NCBI GenBank assembly: GCA_963788285.1
Contig: CAWBGB010000012.1
Coordinates: 434,001 to 498,000, forward strand
Length of the DNA: 64,000 nt
Reading direction: 5' to 3'
From: Alicyclobacillus_A sp963788285
GTDB taxonomy: Bacteria; Bacillota; Bacilli; Alicyclobacillales; Alicyclobacillaceae
Position 1 is the first letter of the stretch; each line of letters starts with the position of its first letter. This document shows positions 18,818-28,041 of this stretch, in pieces. The position numbers and the translations under genes were made by a program. The notes beneath the pieces are model-generated. The model was not told the origin of the DNA. It searched no databases and saw nothing but the letters and a program-made list of their open reading frames with translations.

Positions 18818-18913
18818 GTAAAGTGCCTCCCTTGGTCACTGTTCTTGATTTGTCTCAGTGCCAATTAGCGGCTCACCATCGTCTGTTCCAATTGCCCGAT
18901 CTCCGCAACGCTG

Positions 18914-18942
18914 AAAAAAAGGTGCCCCACCAAGGAGCACCT
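18914..18942 (-). terminator. Intrinsic terminator of the quinol oxidase operon
   Basis: On the minus strand a GGTGC..GCACC stem is followed directly by seven T. It lies 17 bp beyond the ctaA stop. Confidence 0.85.
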
Positions 18943-18958
18943 GCGTCGCGGCAGAAAG

Positions 18959-19954
18959 TCACATGTATACAACTCTGCGGGGCTTCCTCCTCTTATCCAC
19001 ACGCCCTCCATTGGCCTGGCGCTGTAGTTCAGGCAACGACCGCACGCATACGGAACAAAGTGTGCCAAAGAGAAACGTCGCAATGGAGACGTGAATCAGG
19101 AACGCCGTTAGGCTCAGTTTCGTGTAAATGAGCAAGGCGCCACTTACAGCCTGCAAGCAGACAAGGATCAGTGCCATGCGACACTGCTTAAACAATCTCG
19201 GTACCTGCGCCCTCATCCGGTACGACTTCACTGTAAGCAATACTAATAATACAATCAGCCCGAGCGCCAAAGAGCGGTGGACGACGTCAATGATGAACGC
19301 CGTTCCAGCGTGTTGGTATGTCTCGGTAGGGAACGGCCAGCCCTGAAAGCTGCCGCCTGCCCCTCGACTCGCTACAAACGACCCAAAGTAAATGGCGAAC
19401 AGCAGGTAAAGCAGCGTGAACCAAGCCCATTTGGTAAAAGACGTGTCCGGCAACACGCCGCGAAGTGGCATCCGTTGAGAAGGTCCACCTGCTAGGTCGA
19501 TTTGTCCAATGATTTGTGACAACGTGAGCACGGCACCAAAGGACAGGAGCGCGTTGCCCATATGGATGGCAGTCACCACCGGCGGATTCACAAACAGTAC
19601 CGCCATCGCCCCGAAAGTTGCTTCCACCAGCATAAATAGCACCGCAATGGAAATCAGGATCTTGACTTCAATCCAGGCTCCGTAGCGTCGCCAAGCCCAT
19701 ACGGACAAAGTGACCAACGTCACCATAAACACGAAGACAACGGCCCGGTGCGTAAATTCAATCACGGCAGCTTGCTGCCAATGCGCGGGCAAAATGCCGG
19801 TGGAACTAAACGGCCAGCTGCGTCCCAAGCCCTCTGACGAGTTCGTGCGCGTATCAATGAATCCCAGGGTGTTCACGCAGAACAACGAGACGAGCGTCAC
19901 CACAGACAGCCAATATACCTTTCCCTTTTTCGCCACGGAAGAAGCGCGAGACAT
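18959..19954 (-). CDS. ctaA: Heme A synthase CtaA
   Basis: 331 residues from the ATG at 19954, which has AAGGAGGT seven bases upstream; the longer frame to 19999 lacks such support. It is an eight-helix membrane enzyme oxidising heme O to heme A. The four heme-ligand/charge motifs are present: EFTHRAV, IHMGNALLSFG, DVVHRSLALG and LIHVSIATFLF. The loop that in Bacillus subtilis CtaA carries the Cys pair reads TRTNSSEGLGRSWPFSSTG here, with no Cys. It is the last gene of the oxidase operon. Its presence argues that the oxidase uses heme A. Confidence 0.9.
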   Translation of the reverse strand: MSRASSVAKKGKVYWLSVVTLVSLFCVNTLGFIDTRTNSSEGLGRSWPFSSTGILPAHWQQAAVIEFTHRAVVFVFMVTLVTLSVWAWRRYGAWIEVKILISIAVLFMLVEATFGAMAVLFVNPPVVTAIHMGNALLSFGAVLTLSQIIGQIDLAGGPSQRMPLRGVLPDTSFTKWAWFTLLYLLFAIYFGSFVASRGAGGSFQGWPFPTETYQHAGTAFIIDVVHRSLALGLIVLLVLLTVKSYRMRAQVPRLFKQCRMALILVCLQAVSGALLIYTKLSLTAFLIHVSIATFLFGTLCSVCVRSLPELQRQANGGRVDKRRKPRRVVYM

Positions 19955-19985
19955 CCTCTTTACCTCCTTGTGGGTGCGGGCCGCC

Positions 19986-20906
19986 TTAGAGAACGGCACC
20001 CACCACTATCGCTGCAAACATTGCCGGTAGGTACAGGAGTGACGCCAGGAACGTCCGCCGCACCCAGACGTTCTCGCTGTCCGGTTCGCGCAGCATCTTG
20101 ACCGTCACCGCAAAGAACGCAGCCCCAATCAACATCGCGCAAACGAGGTATATCCAGTGGAAAGATCCCGTAAAGTACAACGCAATCCCTGTCAGCCACA
20201 AGATGGCTGCGTACCACACGGACTGCACTTTGGTGGTCCTTGCTCCACGTACAACAGGCATCATCGGTACGCCAGCCCGGCGATAATCTTCGTCCTTCAA
20301 CAACGCCAGCGACCAGAAGTGCGGTGGCGTCCACAGGAAAATCAATCCGAACATCAGCCAGGCTGCAATGCTCACGTGCCCCGTGACTGCGGCCCAGCCC
20401 ATGAGCGGCGGCACTGCACCAGCGCCGCCCCCTATCACGATGTTTTGCGGAGTGCTTCGCTTTAGCCACATCGTGTAGATGACCGCGTAATAGATGAACC
20501 CAACCACCGACAACACCGCCGTCGTGGTGTTTAACCACACTGTGCAAACCACCACGGAGAGAACGCCAAGCGCTAACCCGAACCACAAAGCCGCCCACGC
20601 CGGAACCAGCCCCATCGGGATGGGGCGATTGGCCGTCCGCTTCATCACTTTGTCGATGTCGCGGTCATACCACATGTTGATGGCGGCCGACCCCCCCGAA
20701 GAAAGCGCCAGCCCGATGATCAACGCCGCTGCCACCCGAAAGTTTGGCAAACCGCGCTGTGCGGCAATCGCAGCACAGTAGGCAGTCAACACCACAAACG
20801 CTGTAATGCGAGGTTTGGTCAATGTGACATAGGCTTTCACAATGTTCCAGAAGGAACTGTCCACCGTTGATTTCGCTGCGAATGACTCTGCTCGCGCCAC
20901 TGACAT
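19986..20906 (-). CDS. ctaB: Protoheme IX farnesyltransferase (heme O synthase)
   Basis: 306 residues from the ATG at 20906 behind AAGGAGGTG; the frame extends upstream to 21119 but overlaps subunit IV there and has no ribosome site. It is a UbiA-family membrane prenyltransferase. The first Asp motif is NMWYDRDIDKVMKRT, and the second region reads YTMWLKRSTPQNIVIGGGAG. It adds the farnesyl group to heme B, the step before CtaA. About 30 bp separate it from ctaA. Confidence 0.93.
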   Translation of the reverse strand: MSVARAESFAAKSTVDSSFWNIVKAYVTLTKPRITAFVVLTAYCAAIAAQRGLPNFRVAAALIIGLALSSGGSAAINMWYDRDIDKVMKRTANRPIPMGLVPAWAALWFGLALGVLSVVVCTVWLNTTTAVLSVVGFIYYAVIYTMWLKRSTPQNIVIGGGAGAVPPLMGWAAVTGHVSIAAWLMFGLIFLWTPPHFWSLALLKDEDYRRAGVPMMPVVRGARTTKVQSVWYAAILWLTGIALYFTGSFHWIYLVCAMLIGAAFFAVTVKMLREPDSENVWVRRTFLASLLYLPAMFAAIVVGAVL

Positions 20907-20949
20907 GAGCGACACCTCCTTCCGGTGTGCTCTGACACCATGCATTTGG

Positions 20950-21282
20950 CTATTGAACTTGAGATCCGAACGACATAATCCAAATCGAAGCAAACACAAA
21001 AACGAAAGTGAAGAAAAACCCGAGGGACAGGACGATTGTTTGATAGGCAGGCCCACCGCCATCCCCGTGCGTAAAGTGCATAAACATGAACAGCTGTACA
21101 AAAATCTGCAATACGGCACAGAACAGAATCCCTATCGTCAACGGTGTCGGCGTGAGTACGTGGTCAAGTACCAACCATAGCGGGATGACCGTCAGCACCA
21201 GTGAAATCACATACCCAATGACGTACTGCCAGGGAAACGACGGCTGATGCCCTGCCGTCGGCGTTTGATGTTGTCCCGCCAT
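20950..21282 (-). CDS. qoxD: Quinol oxidase subunit IV
   Basis: A 110-residue, three-TM protein of the CyoD/QoxD type (YVIGYVISLVLTVIPLWLVL and FMHFTHGDGGG). It assists assembly of the oxidase core. It starts one base after the subunit III stop region, consistent with translational coupling. Confidence 0.88.
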   Translation of the reverse strand: MAGQHQTPTAGHQPSFPWQYVIGYVISLVLTVIPLWLVLDHVLTPTPLTIGILFCAVLQIFVQLFMFMHFTHGDGGGPAYQTIVLSLGFFFTFVFVFASIWIMSFGSQVQ

Positions 21283-21283
21283 C

Positions 21284-21934
21284 TCACATCACCCCCATCA
21301 AGTAAACAACCGTAAACAGGAACACCCACACGACATCGAGGAAGTGCCAGTACATGTTGACAATGTACACCTTGCGCGCGGTGATTGGCGTAATTCCACG
21401 TCGGCACAGCTGAATGATGATGCTCGTCATCCAGAGAATACCGAGCGACACGTGGCATCCGTGCGTTCCAACGAGTGTAAAGAAAGCGGACAGGAAGGCA
21501 CTGCGCTGCAGCGTTGCGCCAGCCATGGCCATATGAACGAACTCGTTAACCTCGAGACCAACGAAGGACAATCCGAGCAGCGCCGTGACAACCAACCATC
21601 CAATGACTCGATTGCGATGGCCACGATGCATCTCAAATGTTGCCAAACCACCCGTAAAACTGCTTGTTAACAAGATGAACGTTTCTGCCGTAAAACTGGG
21701 GACGTCAAACAACTCTTTGCCTGTCGGTCCCCCGTCTGTATGTGTACGCAACACAATAAACGTTGCAAACAAGCAAGCAAACAAGATCAAGTCCGTCGCG
21801 AGGAAGACCCAGAAACCTAAAATCTTGAGAGCGCCGTCTTCGGTCTGGTATTCAATGGGCCTATCGGGATAATCCACGTGAACATGGTCCCCGGCCCCGT
21901 GGTGGTGCTTCACGTTTTGGACGAGCGTGGTCAT
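21284..21934 (-). CDS. qoxC: Quinol oxidase subunit III
   Basis: A 216-residue five-TM heme-copper oxidase subunit III. It shows LGFWVFLATDLILFACLFAT, the loop HGCHVSLGILWM, and the typical end YWHFLDVVWVFLFTVVYL. Its ATG overlaps the subunit I stop by four bases (ATGA). It stabilises proton uptake in the core subunit. Confidence 0.92.
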   Translation of the reverse strand: MTTLVQNVKHHHGAGDHVHVDYPDRPIEYQTEDGALKILGFWVFLATDLILFACLFATFIVLRTHTDGGPTGKELFDVPSFTAETFILLTSSFTGGLATFEMHRGHRNRVIGWLVVTALLGLSFVGLEVNEFVHMAMAGATLQRSAFLSAFFTLVGTHGCHVSLGILWMTSIIIQLCRRGITPITARKVYIVNMYWHFLDVVWVFLFTVVYLMGVM

Positions 21935-23910
21935 CCTTGCAACCTCCCCAGTGCCGATTCCGTGTGGATCACTTCATCCACGGGAATGTAGTAATCGGTG
22001 TCGTATTCAAACGAACGCCGGAACAAACAAACGGCAACGCCCAGGCCACCAATCACAGCAATTGGAATGACGCCAAACACAAGCCCAATGCCGATGATGA
22101 AGAAACAGATGGCCAGGATAAATGGACGCCCTGAATTCTTCGGCATGTGAATCGGCTTGATGTCGCTCTTCTCTGGAAGGAAGTCCTTCTTATCGAGTTC
22201 TCCTTGCTTTGCCATCCACCATGCGTCACGTCCTTGAATGGTCGGAATGGTGGCGAAGTTGTAGTGCGGCGCCGGTGATGGCAAGGACCATTCCAGAGTG
22301 CGTCCATCCCACGGATCGCCTGTCAAATCGCGTTTACCGTGCTTGATGCTGTAAAGGATCTGCCAGACGATGAACAGGAACCCAATACCCATCATGTACG
22401 CCCCGATGGTCGAGATGAAGTTCGGGACGGTCCAGCCGAGCCCCGCCGGGTACGTGTAGATACGGCGCGTCATGCCCATGAACCCAAGTGCGTACTGCGG
22501 CATGAAGCAGACGTAGAAACCGATGTTAAAGAACCAGAAGGCCCACTTTCCAAGGCGTTCGTCGAGCTTGAACCCAAACATCTTTGGCCACCAGTAATAC
22601 ATCCCAGCAAGCAGGCCGAACACCACGCCGCCAATCAGCGTCTGATGGAAGTGCGCAATCAGGAAGTAACTGTTGTGGTACTGATAGTCCGCCGGTGCAA
22701 CAGCGAGCATGACACCGGTCGCGCCACCAATCACAAAACCCGGAATGAACGCAACAGCCCACATCATGGGCAGCGTCATGCGAATCCGTCCTCGGTACAT
22801 GGTGAACAACCAGTTGAACACCTTCACCCCGGTCGGGATGCCGACGACCATGGTTGCAATGGCAAAGAACGTGTTGACATCCGCACCTGCGCCCATCGTG
22901 AAGAAATGGTGCACCCAAGTGAGGAAGCCGATGACGCTGATGGCCAAGAGCGCCAACACCATGGACCCGTACCCGAACGTCGCTTTCCGCGAGAACGTGG
23001 AAATGACTTCCGAGAGCACACCAAATGCAGGTAAAATCACGATATACACTTCGGGGTGACCCCAGATCCAGAACAGGTTGATGAACATCATCGGATCCCC
23101 GCCGTGCGTCATGGTGAAGAAGTGCGAACCGAGCGTGCGGTCCAACAACAACAGAGCGAGTGCAACCGTCAAAGCCGGGAACGCGAACAGAATGATAATG
23201 CAAGAACCCAGGACCGACCACGTGAACAGCGGCATGCGAGATAGGGTCATGCCTGGAGCACGCATCTTCAAAATCGTCACAAGGAAGTTGATAGCCGTAG
23301 CCGTACTACCAATACCCGAGATCAGCAGCGCGAGCAGGTAGTAGTTTTCGCCGGGCCCGGGGCTGAAGCCAAGTTCCGAGAGCGGCGGGTAACTGGTCCA
23401 CCCTGCGTTTGGAGAACCACCGATGACAAACGAAATGTTCATCAAGAGTGCGCCAAAGAAGAACAGCCAAAAGCTAACGGCGTTCAGGTACGGGAAGGCC
23501 ACGTCCCGTGCGCCAATCTGCAGTGGTACAACAATGTTGAACAACGCAAAGATGAACGGCATGGCCATGAACATAATCATGATGGTGCCGTGTGTCGTAA
23601 AGATTTCGTCATAGTGCTCCGCATTTAGAAATGATAGGTTCGGAAGTGCCAGCTGTGTACGCATAAGCTCTGCGTCCACGCCGCCGCGGAAGAACATGAG
23701 CAGCGCTGCAATCAAGTACATGATGCCAATCTTTTTATGGTCAACGGTGGTCAGCCATTCGCGCCACAACCAGCCCCATTTCTTGAACTTCGTCAGCGCG
23801 AAGACAATCGCCACACTCGTCAGGATAATCAACACATCGGACCCAAGAATCAAGGGGTCCGTAATGAAAATCCCCCAATGTGGAAGAGTGGTGTTCACAG
23901 GGGTGTTCAC
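21931..23910 (-). CDS. qoxB: Quinol oxidase subunit I (heme-copper core)
   Basis: A 659-residue catalytic subunit. The GTG start follows GAGGAGG. It has the extra N-terminal helix and C-terminal extension typical of bo3/aa3-600 quinol oxidases (NRDLTGDPW-like KRDLTGDPWDGRTLEW). The low-spin heme ligand is in TTHGTIMIMF. The CuB/tyrosine motif is WGHPEVYIVI, with HHFFTMGAG and the heme ligands AHFHQTLIGG. The D-channel region NAVSFWLFFFG is present. It reduces O2 to water with proton pumping in the cytoplasmic membrane. Confidence 0.95.
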   Translation of the reverse strand: MNTPVNTTLPHWGIFITDPLILGSDVLIILTSVAIVFALTKFKKWGWLWREWLTTVDHKKIGIMYLIAALLMFFRGGVDAELMRTQLALPNLSFLNAEHYDEIFTTHGTIMIMFMAMPFIFALFNIVVPLQIGARDVAFPYLNAVSFWLFFFGALLMNISFVIGGSPNAGWTSYPPLSELGFSPGPGENYYLLALLISGIGSTATAINFLVTILKMRAPGMTLSRMPLFTWSVLGSCIIILFAFPALTVALALLLLDRTLGSHFFTMTHGGDPMMFINLFWIWGHPEVYIVILPAFGVLSEVISTFSRKATFGYGSMVLALLAISVIGFLTWVHHFFTMGAGADVNTFFAIATMVVGIPTGVKVFNWLFTMYRGRIRMTLPMMWAVAFIPGFVIGGATGVMLAVAPADYQYHNSYFLIAHFHQTLIGGVVFGLLAGMYYWWPKMFGFKLDERLGKWAFWFFNIGFYVCFMPQYALGFMGMTRRIYTYPAGLGWTVPNFISTIGAYMMGIGFLFIVWQILYSIKHGKRDLTGDPWDGRTLEWSLPSPAPHYNFATIPTIQGRDAWWMAKQGELDKKDFLPEKSDIKPIHMPKNSGRPFILAICFFIIGIGLVFGVIPIAVIGGLGVAVCLFRRSFEYDTDYYIPVDEVIHTESALGRLQG

Positions 23911-23928
23911 AGGTGTTTCCTCCTCTCG

Positions 23929-24876
23929 TCAGTAGCCCATGTTCATGTTCGACATGTTGCCCGAGCTGTTTTTCATGTTTTTGGATGAAGAGTTGCTCGG
24001 CTTCTGACTGCCGTACATGTATTGGCCGCCGTTTTGCACCACGACGTCGTTGAACAATCCAGGCGGATATGCAGAATACGAAGTCGGTTGAGCCAACCCG
24101 GGCTGTTTCAGCTCGTTGTATCCAGCCATCGTGAGCTGTGGCGCCGTGGTCTTCACGTGCTTCACCCAAGCGTTAAAGTCGGATTCAGACGCCGCAACGA
24201 CATTGAAGTTCATATGTGCGAATCCGGCACCAGTGAAATTGGCCCCGTATCCGTCGTACTTGCCAGGTTTGTCCGCCTCCAGCCAGAGCCCCATGGCCAT
24301 GCCTGGCATCGTGTATTCCTGACCGCCGAGCTGTGGAATCCAGAACGAATTCATCGGTGCGTCGGCGGTCACCTGAAACTGTACAGGCACGCCGGTCGGA
24401 ATCTCGCAGTAGTTGACCGTAGCAATCTTTTGATCTGGATACTCGAACAACCACTTCCAGTCCAGCGAAATGACGTCAATGGTGAGGGGCTTCACGTTCC
24501 CGTTCGCTTCCGGCGGTTCGGTCAGCGAGAATATGGTCTTCGCTGTATAGACGCCGAGAATCGCGACGATGACGATGGGGATCCCCCACCACACATACTC
24601 CAGCGTCCGACTGTGCACCCATTCCGGGTTATAGGGAGCGGTATTGCCTGGCTTATCTCTGTACCGATAAAGAATAATGGCCAGCAAGATAAATACAGGG
24701 ACGAGTACAATCGCAACCAAAATGGCTGAGAGAATAATGAGATGTTCTTCTGTCTTCCCAACAGGCCCAGCCGGATCTAATACTTGAAATTCCGGACTGC
24801 AGCCAGTGAGAAGTACCGTAGCCGCGGCAACGATGGCCGAGATCTTGCCGAGGTGCGGGGGAAGTCTTCGAAACAC
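23929..24876 (-). CDS. qoxA: Quinol oxidase subunit II, lipoprotein
   Basis: 315 residues from the GTG at 24876, with AAAGGAGAGAGG upstream. The N-terminal signal ends in a lipobox (AATVLLTGC), followed by two TM helices and a periplasm-facing cupredoxin domain. The copper-A ligands are absent: where a cytochrome c oxidase has CxxxC the protein reads TGAGFAHMNFNV, so it accepts electrons from quinol, not cytochrome c. It keeps SFWIPQLGGQEYTMPGMAM as in QoxA/CyoA. The C-terminal tail is rich in Met, Asn and Ser (NMKNSSGNMSNMNMGY). It is the first gene of the operon. Confidence 0.93.
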   Translation of the reverse strand: MFRRLPPHLGKISAIVAAATVLLTGCSPEFQVLDPAGPVGKTEEHLIILSAILVAIVLVPVFILLAIILYRYRDKPGNTAPYNPEWVHSRTLEYVWWGIPIVIVAILGVYTAKTIFSLTEPPEANGNVKPLTIDVISLDWKWLFEYPDQKIATVNYCEIPTGVPVQFQVTADAPMNSFWIPQLGGQEYTMPGMAMGLWLEADKPGKYDGYGANFTGAGFAHMNFNVVAASESDFNAWVKHVKTTAPQLTMAGYNELKQPGLAQPTSYSAYPPGLFNDVVVQNGGQYMYGSQKPSNSSSKNMKNSSGNMSNMNMGY

Positions 24877-25223
24877 TGCACCTCTCTCCTTTCCTAGTAA
24901 TATCGCGCAATCTCTCTCAGGCACGAACGCGCGTGTCAATGCGCCGTTTCGATCCTCTGACGAATCCGAATTGTAGTCATATCCATAAACCCCATGGTGT
25001 CAACTCGGTTTCACTTCGTCATACCCCTTTCTTCGGTAGCGTTCTTCCTTGACCAGCGTACCGAGATACAGAGCGACTCAACAGACGAAAAACGGCCATA
25101 TTGCACATGGTGCATTTGGACTAAGCGGGTAGTTCATACTAAGGGTCGGCATAGTTCTGAGATGCTGATTGATGTACACAAAAGGGGAGTTGCAAAGGCG
25201 AGGGTCTGTTGCACACACAAACA

Positions 25224-25249
25224 GGGCGCTCAGTGAAGAGCGCCCTTTT
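25224..25249. terminator. GC hairpin with T-run between hpf and qoxA
   Basis: GGGCGCTC-AGTGAA-GAGCGCCC followed by TTTT on the plus strand; on the minus strand it lies about 90 bp beyond hpf. It can stop hpf readthrough into the oxidase promoter. Confidence 0.75.
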
Positions 25250-25340
25250 CGCATGATAGAGAAACTCTCAAAGAGGAAAAATCGGTTCGACCCGGGTTTG
25301 CAGCCGGACTTGTGGGAGGGTGGATTGGCACACACAGGTG

Positions 25341-25883
25341 TTAGCATGTTTCAATCAAGCCGTAGTCTCCGTTCCTGCGTCGATAGAGTACATTCACTTG
25401 ATTGGTGTCAGCATTCGTGAATACAAAGAAGTCATGTCCTAACAGTTCCATCTGCATAGAGGCTTCTTCAACGTCCATTGGCTTCATGAGAAAACGCTTG
25501 ACCCGAGCGACTCTTGCCCCGGATTCGAGCGTGTCCACTCCTTCCTCGGCGGCGCAAGGCTTAATTCGCGTTGCCATTCCATGCTTGCGAAAGCGCCCGT
25601 TGAGTTTTGCCTTGTACTTATTAATTTGTCGAATCAGCTTGTCCACAGCGAGATCGATGGAAGCGTACATGTCCTCCGACGTTTCCTCCGCCCGGCAATG
25701 AAAGCCATGGACGGTAAGCATCATCTCCACCTTGTGTAACGCCCGTTCCATGGCCAATGTGACATACAGGTCCACGTCATGTACAGTGTCAAAGTATTTA
25801 TTCAATCGCGCGGCTTTCTTTTCAATATAGGCAGACAATCCATCAGTGACTTGCAAATAGGCTCCGTGTACCTTGATGTTCAT
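25341..25883 (-). CDS. hpf: Ribosome hibernation promoting factor, long form
   Basis: A 180-residue protein with AAGGAGG before the ATG. The N-terminal RaiA-like domain (about 1-100; MNIKVHGAYLQVTDGLSAYI, SIDLAVDKLIRQINKYKAKL) binds the 30S decoding region. The C-terminal domain (about 120-180; KRFLMKPMDVEEASMQMELL, DFFVFTNADTNQVNVLYRRR) dimerises to give 100S ribosomes. It is the usual length for Bacillota. It is adjacent to a universal stress protein 18 bp upstream, suggesting co-expression in stationary phase or oxygen stress. A broken second copy lies at 39213-39735. Confidence 0.95.
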   Translation of the reverse strand: MNIKVHGAYLQVTDGLSAYIEKKAARLNKYFDTVHDVDLYVTLAMERALHKVEMMLTVHGFHCRAEETSEDMYASIDLAVDKLIRQINKYKAKLNGRFRKHGMATRIKPCAAEEGVDTLESGARVARVKRFLMKPMDVEEASMQMELLGHDFFVFTNADTNQVNVLYRRRNGDYGLIETC

Positions 25884-25901
25884 CCTGGTCAGCCTCCTTG
25901 T

Positions 25902-26312
25902 CTAATCACGGACTACCAACACAGGCACTCTGGAACAGTACAGCACCCCGTGACTTACACTGCCAACCAATAACCGGTCTACATCGCCACTACCGTGGCT
26001 CCCCATCACAATGACATCCGCATCGTTTTCCTTCGCAAATGTCGAAATAGCGATGGCAGGTTGCCCATGCATGTGTTTGAACACGATTTGTGAAGACCAG
26101 TTTGGAAACCACTCCGCTCGTGAGGCCTGTTCAATCTCCGTGCACCGTTTGAGTTCGTAAGCGGAGTTCTCGCGGTCATCTAAACCCTCTGGTTTTGTCA
26201 CATAGAGGACATACAACGTTGCGTTGGGCCAGGCTTGCATCAGATGGTTGACCATTCCAATTGCCTTCTGCGCTGAATAACTGCCGTCAGTCGCAAACAA
26301 GATTCTATCCAT
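25902..26312 (-). CDS. Universal stress protein UspA family
   Basis: 136 residues. It is an ATP-binding Usp fold with DRILFATDGSYSAQKA at the N-terminus and the nucleotide loop G-SHGSGDVDRLLVGSVSHGV at the end. The ribosome site GGGAGGAG precedes; a GTG one codon upstream (26315) is an alternative start. It is probably cotranscribed with hpf. The role is stress survival, with ligand and partner unknown. Confidence 0.9.
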   Translation of the reverse strand: MDRILFATDGSYSAQKAIGMVNHLMQAWPNATLYVLYVTKPEGLDDRENSAYELKRCTEIEQASRAEWFPNWSSQIVFKHMHGQPAIAISTFAKENDADVIVMGSHGSGDVDRLLVGSVSHGVLYCSRVPVLVVRD

Positions 26313-26370
26313 CACATCGTCTCCTCCCTGGGAACTGAGCGTATCTGACGACTACATACCTTCATGCCAT

Positions 26371-26628
26371 TTACTGAACAATGAGCGAATTGTTTCGAGC
26401 GGCCACCTGCTTCACACGATGCACTTCCTGTTTCAGTACTCTTACAAAATCGGTCCACGTGTGGGAAGAAGCTGCAACAGCAATTAAGTGATCCACGGTG
26501 TCCGTGTCACTCAGCCTTTCGATGTATCCGTATACGGAATCAGGTACGAGCCCGTAGCGGCCTGCAAGAATCGCAATCAAATCTTCTTTGTGCAGTTCCA
26601 GGTCATCCACTTGTTGCAGTGTCCACAT
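26371..26628 (-). CDS. Small conserved-looking hypothetical protein
   Basis: 85 residues from the ATG at 26628, with GGAGG nine bases upstream. It is mostly helical (WTLQQVDDLELHKEDLIAIL, DSVYGYIERLSDTDTVDHLI, SSHTWTDFVRVLKQEV). No domain is recognised. It is upstream of usp and hpf on the same strand and could be the first gene of that stress operon. It is divergent from the histidine kinase. Confidence 0.65.
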   Translation of the reverse strand: MWTLQQVDDLELHKEDLIAILAGRYGLVPDSVYGYIERLSDTDTVDHLIAVAASSHTWTDFVRVLKQEVHRVKQVAARNNSLIVQ

Positions 26629-26711
26629 GTATCGCACCTCCGTGCGGGAAATCTCAAACATCACTTACGTGTCCATTATGTTTGACAGAAGGGAACACGA
26701 GAATCCACTGG

Positions 26712-26966
26712 ATGACCCATTTTGATATAGTCGAGGTGGCCCATCCGGCTGCGACACAAAGACTAGCTTGGTTGTCACCTTGCAAAACGACACGCAGTAA
26801 CGATGCAGTGTTTACAAAGGCTCTCGCGACACGGAATTTTGAATTGGACGATGGTCCATTCCTGCGTATATACTTCCAGTGGGGAATTGAATACTATGAC
26901 GATGACAGTGTCCCGCGTGTAATGAAGCTTTGCAATTTAATGGAGAGTGTCTCTGATGCTAAGTGA
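26712..26966 (+). CDS. Possible small protein ahead of the histidine kinase
   Basis: An 84-residue frame from ATG 26712 (MTHFDIVEVAHPAATQRL ... FQWGIEYYDDDSVPRVMKL) ending 11 bases inside the kinase gene. Composition is protein-like, but the ribosome site is poor and no family is recognised. The overlap would couple translation to the kinase. It could be spurious. Confidence 0.35.
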   Translation: MTHFDIVEVAHPAATQRLAWLSPCKTTRSNDAVFTKALATRNFELDDGPFLRIYFQWGIEYYDDDSVPRVMKLCNLMESVSDAK

Positions 26967-28041
26967 AGCCCTGAAAAACTTAGAGTCTGCATTAAAAGAA
27001 CTCATCGATATTAATGAAGCATTAGACGAAACCTTAATCGTGGCCGTGACCGACCAACGCGGCACCATCACATTTGCAAATAAAAAGTTCTGCGAAATCT
27101 CCAAGTACAGCAAAGAGGAACTGCTCGGGCAAAATCATCGAATCATTAACTCGGGATACCATTCCAAAGAGTTTTTCCGACAGATGTGGAGAACCATAGC
27201 CAATGGTCGTATTTGGCGTGGAGAGATCCGCAACAAGGCCAAGGACGGAACATTGTACTGGGTGGACACAACCATTGTTCCTTGCCTGGACGAGAAAGGT
27301 AAACCGTACCAATACGTGTCATTTCGAATTGACATCACGGATCGGAAGCGAACAGAGGAATATCTTCGCAGAAACGACAAGGTAGAGGCTGTTGCCCACT
27401 TAGCTGCCGGAATCGCACATGAGATCCGCAATCCGTTGGCGGCAATCAAGATGGGAATCCAGGCACTGCAAGTGGACAACATAGGAAATAAACAGTTATT
27501 GGACACCATGCTGGCTGAACTGGATAGGGTCGATTCCATCGTCGGTGAGTTCTTGTATCTTTCCAAACCACAAGAAACGATTTTTCGCGACAATGATATT
27601 CGGACCGTGCTCGAAGTGACCGTGGCTCTGATGAGCATCTCCGCGAGACAATCCGGTGTCCAAATCCACCTTCACTGCGACGACCCTATCTGGACTGTTC
27701 ACTGTGCAGTGAATCAGCTAAAACAAGTCTTCATCAACGTCTTGAAAAACGCGATTGAATCCATGCCTACTGGCGGAAACATCGACGTAGAGCTATTGAA
27801 CTCGGGTGATGACCATGTTCTGGTACGCTTTACCGACCAAGGATGTGGCATCCCCCAGGAAGACCTCGCTCACATTGGAGAACCGTTCTATACAACCAAG
27901 GAGAAAGGAACTGGGCTGGGTCTGATGGTTTCCCACAAGATTATCGAAGATCACGGCGGGAAAATGTGGATAAAGAGTAAGGTTGGCGAGGGCACTATCG
28001 TGGAGATTCTGTTACCCCGTTCGGCCACTACCTCGCAGTGA
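26956..28041 (+). CDS. PAS-domain sensor histidine kinase
   Basis: 361 residues. ATG 26956 is taken because GGAGAG sits 8 bases upstream. A PAS domain (about 20-130; IVAVTDQRGTITFANKKFCE, NSGYHSKEFFRQMW, DITDRK) is followed by a HisKA with the phospho-acceptor His in GIAHEIRNPLAAIKMG. The HATPase domain shows the N-box NVLKNAIESMP, G1 DQGCGIP and G2 GTGLGLMVSHKI. There is no TM segment, so it is a cytosolic sensor, resembling the PAS kinases of Bacillus (KinA/KinE-like, oxygen- or redox-sensing PAS possible). There is no response regulator beside it; the nearest is at 30199. Confidence 0.88.
   Translation: MLSEALKNLESALKELIDINEALDETLIVAVTDQRGTITFANKKFCEISKYSKEELLGQNHRIINSGYHSKEFFRQMWRTIANGRIWRGEIRNKAKDGTLYWVDTTIVPCLDEKGKPYQYVSFRIDITDRKRTEEYLRRNDKVEAVAHLAAGIAHEIRNPLAAIKMGIQALQVDNIGNKQLLDTMLAELDRVDSIVGEFLYLSKPQETIFRDNDIRTVLEVTVALMSISARQSGVQIHLHCDDPIWTVHCAVNQLKQVFINVLKNAIESMPTGGNIDVELLNSGDDHVLVRFTDQGCGIPQEDLAHIGEPFYTTKEKGTGLGLMVSHKIIEDHGGKMWIKSKVGEGTIVEILLPRSATTSQ

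Noticed and set aside
22339..23034. 231-codon frame rich in Arg/His/Glu
   Set aside because: Antisense shadow of quinol oxidase subunit I.
23929..24876. Cytochrome c oxidase (caa3) subunit II
   Set aside because: No CuA cysteines and no cytochrome c domain (CxxCH) are present.
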